Under the pieces are notes generated by a model. That model was not told the origin of the DNA. It did no database searches and saw only the letters and a list, made by a program, of their open reading frames with translations. Positions 58,545-64,000 of a DNA stretch of 64,000 bases are shown piece by piece. Numbering within the stretch: position 1 is the stretch's first letter; each line of letters opens with the position of its first letter. The stretch covers positions 82,827,978-82,891,977 of the forward strand of contig OY294068.1 of the NCBI GenBank assembly GCA_958510875.1, written 5' to 3'. The translations under genes and the position numbers were made by a program. This DNA is from Endomychus coccineus. Its lineage: Eukaryota > Arthropoda > Insecta > Coleoptera > Endomychidae.

Positions 58545-58656
58545 GTTGTGGCATATCTTCTCCTAGACAGCAAGCACAAAGAAGGATTGTTGGTGGGGAA
58601 GAGGCAGGTTTCGGAACGTTTCCTTGGCAAGCTTACATCAGGATAGGATCTTCAAG
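58545..58656 (+). CDS. Exon B: activation site and N-terminus of a trypsin-like catalytic domain
   Basis: It is bounded by tttcattgtttcag (acceptor) and G|GTAATG (donor at 58657). The exon starts with GT, completing a codon begun by the C that ends exon A, and reads CGISSPRQQAQRR, IVGGEEAGFGTFPWQAYIRI and GSS. The RIVGG site is the zymogen cleavage point of S1 serine proteases, where the freed Ile inserts into the active site. PWQ is the next conserved S1 block. The preceding Cys would pair with the catalytic domain after cleavage, as in clip-domain proteases. The phase at the end is two bases. The His, Asp and Ser catalytic blocks must lie in exons beyond 64000. The product is predicted to be secreted or membrane-anchored and processed proteolytically. 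Confidence 0.85.
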
Positions 58657-59764
58657 GTAATGGTATCAAATTATGAGCTACGTGTTGCTTTGAGTGTAAC
58701 GATATCAAAGTCATAATAGTTTATAATCTATCAGAAAATCAGAACCTATTTGTTCATATACTCTAGATTATGATGAAGCTTATACTTCTTCACTTCAGCT
58801 ATGTGTGGATAGAATACTTCAATCCAATATTTTTTCAAATTATTCAAAGGGGAAATAACTCAAGTTTCCGCAATCGTCCATTTCTCTGATTGTACTGTTT
58901 GTGGCACTGATAACTCAAATGATCGATTTCATGAATCATAGCATCAGCAACTGTCAGGTTGAGCGTTACGTAGCAGACCAACCTAGATTTGTTTCAACTT
59001 ATTGCAGATAACGATTTTGAAATGCTGGACTGCAAGGAATGGACTTATTTTAAATACGTTCTGAAGGTCATCCATATTCAGTTAGACACTTCTGTTGCTT
59101 TCTCTATGCTTACATATCATTGGAAAGTTCAATTCAATTTTCTACAACTGAGAAAAAGAGATGTATTATATTGTTTTATGTTGGAGATATTATTCCTAAG
59201 GTGTCTTTCCAACCGGTAGTGCTTCTGTCATGATTCCCATTAGCATTCTTAGTTTATTTTTTCTTCCTTGTTGCAGTGTTAGATCTGTTTAGGTTACAGT
59301 TTGCCAGAACTACCTTCGCCTGCTTCAGTACTTAAAGTTATATCCAATGATGTCAACTTTTTTCTAGACGTCTTCCAGTATTGTGCATTCCCAGACCATC
59401 TTGGTGCTGATTAGGTGGGAGCTCAGCGCGTTAATCCGACGTAACGATTATTTCTTGTCTACACAAGTCTCGTTCGATATTGAACTAGACACATTTTCCC
59501 ATGTTCCTAATATAGCATCAATTTGCCCAGGTTCAATGAAGATGAGATCAAGGTAATGTTCGATTGAGCTATCATTTCGAAATCTCAAGTTGAATGGTTG
59601 ATCTGCATGGTCCGTGCGAGATTTGGTGGAATAAGAAAATTGACATTCATTGCAAAGGTCCTCGAAAATCTTGGACTGATTTTACAAGTGTTTTATTAAC
59701 TTGGAACTATCTCCGATTCTTTATATGATATTGTGGTGTCAACAAATCAATCAATGAATCAAAA
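58657..59764. other. Next intron of the protease gene, unassigned part
   Basis: It begins GTAATG. No further exon was recognised; the intron would extend through the LINEs to the window end at least. Confidence 0.4.
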
Positions 59765-59824
59765 CGGGGGCCAGAGCATTTACACCACTTGATTGGGTTC
59801 ATTGTGCATCCCTTGATATCAGAA

Positions 59825-60166
59825 TCAGTCCAGCAGGTCTAAGGCAGAGCCGAAGGGTGAGATTTTGCATGGACTGATATCCCTTATGGCTTCAAGCGGC
59901 GTATGTATGCTGCCGGGGTGTTGTAGCCTGAGAAAAACCAGGGCTGGACATTCTACTAGAACATTCTGAGAGACAGTTTCGTCCGCCTCTCCATATCTAC
60001 CACAAGTTGGATCTTCAACAATGCCCATTGTGTGTAGATTTTTATTCAGATGACAGTGTCCTATGAGGATTCCTGTAACCAGTTTTAGGCCTCTCCTGCT
60101 CATAGATAGTAGGGTTTTAGAGAGTTCAGGCGAGAACTCCCTAACGTGGAGTTTCGCTTGCCTCAT
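59825..60166 (-). pseudogene. LINE ORF2 C-terminal domain
   Basis: A 113-codon open stretch reads MRQAKLHVREFSPELSKTLL, SRRGLKLVTGILIGHCHLNK, HTMGIVEDPTCGRYGEADET and NVLVECPALVFLRLQH. It fits the R1/I-type C-terminal pattern R..LK..TG...GH..L..HL..MG......C..CGE.DET..H.L..CP, with one Cys replaced by Tyr (CGRYG) and the His lost. It directly follows the RNase H region on the minus strand. Confidence 0.8.
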
Positions 60167-60199
60167 ACCGGGTTTACCACGCCAGACCGAGAGCCACTA

Positions 60200-60620
60200 T
60201 CTATCCAGTAGCTCCTTGAGGGCGTGGAGCCCAGTGGTCGATGTTCATCGGCCACTTCGTTTCCTTTCACGCCAGAGTGGGAGCGTACTCACAAAAACTG
60301 GAGATTGTTCCTCCTGACTAATTCAGCCAGAGTTTCCCTGCACTCCACGACAAGCCTAGAAGTCACTCTGTGGGCGCGAAGTACACTCAGGACATCTCGG
60401 CTGTCAAAGCAGATGTAAATCCGCCCACCTTGGCAGTTTAATCTGAGGTTTTTCAGGGCACAGGTTCGTATTGCACAGACCTCAGCCTAGAAAACGGTTG
60501 CGTGGGCACCTAGATAAACTGAAATATCCCTCTTCGGTGTACATGGGTAGACTTCGGCTCTGCTAGACTCGTCAATCTTAGACCCGTCCATGGACCACAC
60601 GAGTCCCCCTGGTGGAAGCG
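60200..60620 (-). pseudogene. LINE RNase H domain relic
   Basis: Reading across frameshifts on the minus strand gives a SMDGSKIDES block near 60595, LGAHATVF near 60515, ICFDSRDVLSVL near 60415-60380 and a VRSHSGVKGNEVADEH block near 60290-60250. These are the four RNase H landmarks (DGS, E region, DS, H..G..G.N..AD). Several frame changes and stops are present, so it is non-functional. Confidence 0.7.
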
Positions 60621-60879
60621 ACCCAAAGTGTTTGTTCTCCGAGTCCGTTCTCTGTGTTATGAGGACGTCTGGTGTTTGAATTCTGACAGCAGGAGCTATC
60701 GCAGCCTGCGTCAGTCGGAGGATCGGGAAGTTTTCGACTGCCTAATCCCAAATTTTGCTTCGACCGCGAGTCACAGACGCAACGACCCACTGGCCCAGAC
60801 CAGCGAACAATACGCCGGGCCCGCGGCCACTGTTTTCATATAGATCTGTGGAGGGACGATCCCTACCCGAACCTACAGA

Positions 60880-61460
60880 GCCATGGTGGAGGCAGTCTTT
60901 ATAGTCCCCGTTATCCCCCTGCAGGCAACTCATTGGCCCTTGTCCAGCGCCAGACGGGAACCGTTTCAGTCTCCGTTCACCACACGACGGCTGCGTGGGT
61001 TATTTTCGGGCGAATCAAGGCCGTATAGATCCAGTGCAGAACCTGTGGCCGTAGAACACATGTGTTCACGAAGGCTCTCCTGCATGCCCATAAAGATGCA
61101 ACGGCCTTCTCCTCCCGGGTTTCCAGGTGCATTTTCCAGCTCAGTTTAGCATAGAGGATAACTCATAGGTACTTCACTGAGCCTTTCATGTTTAGGGACT
61201 TCTCTAACAAACGAATGCCTGGTGAGGGTCCCAGTTTCCGTTTTCCTTGTGAAAGGAACCACTTCGTTCTTTTCAGGATTAACCCTCGGCCTGGCACCAG
61301 CGACATGATGGCAAATGCAATGTTCTAAAGCTCCCACAAGGTTGTCGCGTATCTTCCGAGGGTCACAGCTTCAAAGTCGTCTGTGTAGGCTTGGGCGTAA
61401 AACCCAGCCTCATTCAGCTCTACCAACAAGCCGTCCAAAACCAGTCACTGAAGGAGCGGG
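60880..61460 (-). pseudogene. LINE RT remnant with altered YADD box
   Basis: The minus-strand reading near 61455-61385 gives LLVELNEAGFYAQAYTDDFE (family ...G.....YADD), so the second position of the box is Thr. It continues with IMSLVPGRGLILKRTKWFLS-type sequence, KMHLETREEKAVASLWACRR (about 61140-61085) and a LIRPKITHAAVVW block (about 61010-60975), the usual post-catalytic RT order. The RT before the box is missing except for a few residues. Confidence 0.65.
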
Positions 61461-61589
61461 GACAGTACTTCTTCCTGAAGGCACCATCGGATGACGTGTG
61501 TTCATGACGTCACTCCCCAGGAATGGCACCTCCTGTCCCTCACAACATCTAACTAATTCGACCACTTTCGCAGGTGGTGGGTTGTTGGA

Positions 61590-61990
61590 GCCTTAGGGAA
61601 AGAATGCAGAGCAAACTGCCACCTCCGTTCGGACTTCCTCCACGAGGTGCCATATCCTAACCGCAACCAGATCCCTGTGACAGAATTCCGTCATCAGGAA
61701 GGCATCAGCATCCTTGGTGAAGATGCACGCTTTTGGCACCTCTTCGGAGTTACAGTGGTTTAGAGTGCTTCCTATTTGGCGTAGGCCTTTTACACGGCCG
61801 TGGTGACCCACGGCTCTCGTATTATGCATACGTTCATTTTTAGCTCAGAGAGCCATTTCATCAGCACCGCAGTTGAAGACTTGCCGTGCTGAAGGTTAGC
61901 CTGTAAGAAGTTTATTTTGCTCGATATTTTTGCGTTAATCGCGGCAAAGTAGGAGAAGGAAAATACCGCTAGCCTGGGCATGTAGATCTG
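61590..61990 (-). pseudogene. LINE ORF2 start: APE-type endonuclease fragment
   Basis: It starts INFLQANLQHGKSSTAVLMK (about 61920-61860), then LKMNVCIIREPWV, where the family QEPWV catalytic Glu is retained. After a frameshift come ACIFTKDADAFLMTEFCHRD and LVAVRIW (about 61710-61650). The remaining endonuclease, with the GDFN and SDH blocks, is deleted. Confidence 0.7.
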
Positions 61991-62697
61991 GAAGGGCCGA
62001 GGTGACAGGCGGTTCCTCGGCCTTTCCTTTTTTTCTGAGTGGGGGGGACAGTGCTTTGGACTGGCCTCTTGTCTATCGCAGAGGGCCCTAGTAGTGTTAC
62101 CTGGACTCTAGTTGCCCTGATGAAAGGCTTGAAGTCCATCGTCCCCAGCCAGACAATCAGTCTTAGCCCATCGAGCTCTTCTTTCCTCTTGGGTATGCTC
62201 CAAGAAGTGGCTCTGAGTCCCGAGTTTTGTTTTTTCAAAGCACCTAAGGTGTCCTGGTTTGCCGGGTGCCTTTTCTCAGACAGCCATAACATCGCCCACC
62301 TCCTTCTGGCAAGAGCTGATGGCTCTATCGCTAGGGGGTTGACGTTGTCCCAAGGCTTGGTGGTGACTATCACTTGTGATAGCCACTTCTTGGAAGAGGA
62401 GTCCGCCACTGTGGCCAGCAGAGAACAATTCCACAGCCTTGTTGGTTGGAAGCGAGGGGGCAGGGCCACCTCCCTCAGTGCGGAGACCGCGTCCCCCACT
62501 GCGTCCGTTACCTCTAGGAGTTCATCGGATGTGAACCCTGCATCCTGCTTGCCCTCCCGAAAGACGGCAAGCTGTAGAGTTCCTTCTCTGGTGAGAGCCC
62601 CCACATCGCTGCCCGCCGCTGGCCCTTGAGGTGTGCGGCGTTTAGCCACGCAGGTGCACTCGGAGTCGTTTGTTGGCCTCCGAGTTTGGCGTTTCAC
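61969..62697 (-). CDS. LINE ORF1-like protein, 242 codons
   Basis: This is the longest open frame in the window. It reads MKRQTRRPTNDSECTCVAKR..., has a GC-rich composition, and ends just where ORF2 begins. Position and size fit a LINE ORF1, and the middle part (LRATSWSIPKRKEELDGLRL, VWLGTMDFKPF, RVQVTLLGPS) resembles the substrate-binding region of R1/LOA-type ORF1 proteins by feel only. The CCHC zinc knuckles expected in many ORF1 proteins are not visible. Family is assigned mainly by context; the frame is intact, unlike the rest of this LINE. The antisense 196-codon frame over the same bases is a shadow. Confidence 0.6.
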   Translation of the reverse strand: MKRQTRRPTNDSECTCVAKRRTPQGPAAGSDVGALTREGTLQLAVFREGKQDAGFTSDELLEVTDAVGDAVSALREVALPPRFQPTRLWNCSLLATVADSSSKKWLSQVIVTTKPWDNVNPLAIEPSALARRRWAMLWLSEKRHPANQDTLGALKKQNSGLRATSWSIPKRKEELDGLRLIVWLGTMDFKPFIRATRVQVTLLGPSAIDKRPVQSTVPPTQKKRKGRGTACHLGPSRSTCPG

Positions 62698-62769
62698 TTC
62701 CGGAATGCGCCGGAGTTAGCATGGCGACCGAGGGAACCGCCTTAGCAGAGTGTCACTTTGCGTTAATAC

Positions 62770-63130
62770 AGCAATCTAAGATCAACGTAATCGCTAATGA
62801 TGCAGCGATAAAACAGTTTCTTGTCCTTAATAAATTGAAGGCTTTCAGTAATGGTGAGGATTTTGAACTTTTGACAGACACAGTCCTTATGATTTCCATA
62901 ACAGAAGACACATACGAACTTATTCTGTTGACTTGCTTGTTAGTAGGTTTTAAAACTGGAAGTTCTCTTTGAACCTCATATTGTCTCAAGAGATTTCCGT
63001 CTGCGATGTAGGAATTTTTGAAGGGAATCCAAAGTCTGTATCTCGCTAGTATTTGACAGGTTTTGCTCGTAAATTTTTCTCAGTTTCTGAATCTTGTTTT
63101 GCTGATAATATGTTTGACTAGTAGGCTTCA
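62770..63130 (-). pseudogene. BEL/Pao gag zinc-finger region relic (minus strand)
   Basis: The minus-strand frame reads LDSLQKFLHRRRKSLE (about 63030-62985), then after a break FVCVFCYGNHKDCVCQKF, ILTITESLQFIKDKKLF and YRC, before a stop near 62780. The pattern C.FC...H....C..F........R..F.....LC..C is that of BEL/Pao gag proteins. Frameshifts separate the parts. It lies immediately upstream, on the same strand, of the long LINE, which may have inserted into it. Confidence 0.55.
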
Positions 63131-63309
63131 TGGGAAGTGGTCTCATATTCTAGTCGGCGATTTATTATCAGAATATTCTGAGAATGTCCAAAATTGCTTG
63201 AATATCTTGCTTAAAAAAACTAGCAAATACATTTAACCGCTATTACGCTAATGTTGAGAAAAACCTAGCAAGCAATATGAACAATTTCAATGTAAACATT
63301 GAATGATAA

Positions 63310-64000
63310 AAGCAAAATCTAAAATCATATCTATTTCAGTAATACATCTGAACAAGAAATAAATGATATAATACAAAAATTAGGAACTGAAAAAAGAAAC
63401 TGTTACGATGTGATAACAGCAGAGCTTCTTAATGTATCGTTGGATTATATAGCTCCACCACTAGCTGATATAAGCATATCTCTAAACATTGGCTATTTTC
63501 CCCAAGTTTTTAAAGAAGTGTGATGAAACCACTGTGTTTAAGGGAGGTTATAAGGGTGAATGCATTAACTATAGACCAATATCTCTAATAATAAATTTTG
63601 CAAAAATATTAAATACTGTTATTAATAAAAGAATTACCTCACTTCAAAACAAATAGAAAATCTTATCTGGCCTGCAGTTCAGATTCCGAGAGGGTCGACT
63701 TAAGATGCAATTGCCATGCTGACAAAAAATATTTACAATTCTTGAGGTGACAGTAAGCCTAGCCAAGGCATTTGATGCCGTAGGTCATAATAAATTATTG
63801 GAGGCAATGGAAAAGGTAGGAACTAGAGGATTGGGTTTGAAATTAACGAAGAGCTATATTAGTAACAGATCACAATGATCGAACATTGATGGAATGAATG
63901 GACATTGACTGTTGTGAAATTGATTCTGGAGTTCTGCAGGGAACAGTGCTGAGGCACTTTTGTTCAACATATACGTCAATAATTTGGTGTCTGTATTCTC
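63310..64000 (+). pseudogene. LINE reverse transcriptase, cut by the window end
   Basis: It begins KLGTEKRNCYDVITAELLNV followed by DYIAPPLADISISLNIGYFP and QVFKEV (about 63378-63522). In another frame come INYRPISLIINFAKILNTVI, KRITSLQNK, and AKAFDAVGHNKLLEAMEKVG (about 63757-63816; the block with the first catalytic Asp). TRGLGLKLTKSYISNRS follows, then a degenerate SGVLQG..L region. These are ordered RT blocks of jockey/CR1-type LINEs. Stops and frameshifts are present. The YADD box would lie just beyond 64000. Confidence 0.8.

Larger units (their letters stand above)
59765..62700 (-). mobile_element. Degenerate LINE (I/R1/LOA-like with RNase H), minus strand
   Basis: The minus strand carries, in order, an ORF1-like frame (62697-61969), an ORF2 endonuclease start (61980-61590), a much shortened RT, RNase H and the C-terminal zinc-knuckle domain, then a 3' region to about 59765. 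The GC content is clearly higher than the surrounding genome. A large deletion, near 61560-61450, removed the end of the endonuclease and most of the RT N-terminal half. It is the most complete LINE in the window but has many frameshifts. It lies in the intron after exon B, antisense to the gene. Confidence 0.8.

Noticed and set aside
62039..62629. 196-codon plus-strand open frame
   Set aside because: It is antisense to the LINE ORF1-like frame; its length reflects GC-rich shadow coding and it has no recognisable domain.

Overview
This window is eukaryotic, AT-rich, intron-containing DNA, almost certainly from an insect or close arthropod relative. Three things point there: two exons of a stubble-type, clip-domain serine protease gene; a dense set of arthropod transposon classes; and a short (TTAGG)n run. 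TTAGG is the ancestral insect telomere unit and is lost in Diptera, so a non-dipteran such as a beetle is plausible (inference). I see no operons, CRISPR array, rRNA or tRNA.

Only one host gene is supported. Exon A (19103-19318, +) encodes a six-cysteine clip-like knot. Exon B (58545-58656, +) encodes the activation site and N-terminus of a trypsin-like domain. Exon A ends after the first base of a codon and exon B starts with the other two bases, so they can splice directly across an intron of about 39.2 kb. The rest of the catalytic domain lies beyond the window, and the upstream exons were not found.

Nearly everything else is mobile DNA, mostly broken. 0.16-1.9 kb: a hAT element with terminal inverted repeats (TIRs), target-site duplication (TSD) and a decayed ZBED5/SCAND3-like transposase. 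4.7-5.6 kb: a mariner-like relic. 7.7-11.5 kb: a cluster of gypsy, LINE and Penelope-like element (PLE) pieces. 16-17.7 kb: minus-strand LINE relics. 21.6-23.0 kb: a near-perfect tandem duplication of about 693 bp. 26-32.3 kb: gypsy (-), a young non-autonomous LTR retrotransposon (28127-31341) and a LINE endonuclease (-). 34-36 kb: LINE and zinc-finger hAT relics. 40.1-40.8 kb: an LTR-like unit. 40.9-48.5 kb: a PIF/Harbinger-like transposon opened up by nested PLE, hAT and foldback insertions. 49.4-50.5 kb: a 1132-bp TIR element with a 10-bp TSD carrying a MADF-like ORF. 54.3-56.5 kb: a mosaic of LINE and PLE fragments. 59.8-62.7 kb: a long degenerate minus-strand LINE. 62.8-63.1 kb: a BEL/Pao gag relic. 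63.3-64.0 kb: a LINE reverse transcriptase.

The most interesting items are the giant TE-filled intron, hammerhead-ribozyme-like motifs in the PLE ends (several arranged as inverted pairs), the MADF-carrying TIR element, and the young LTR element lying exactly at a LINE/gypsy junction.
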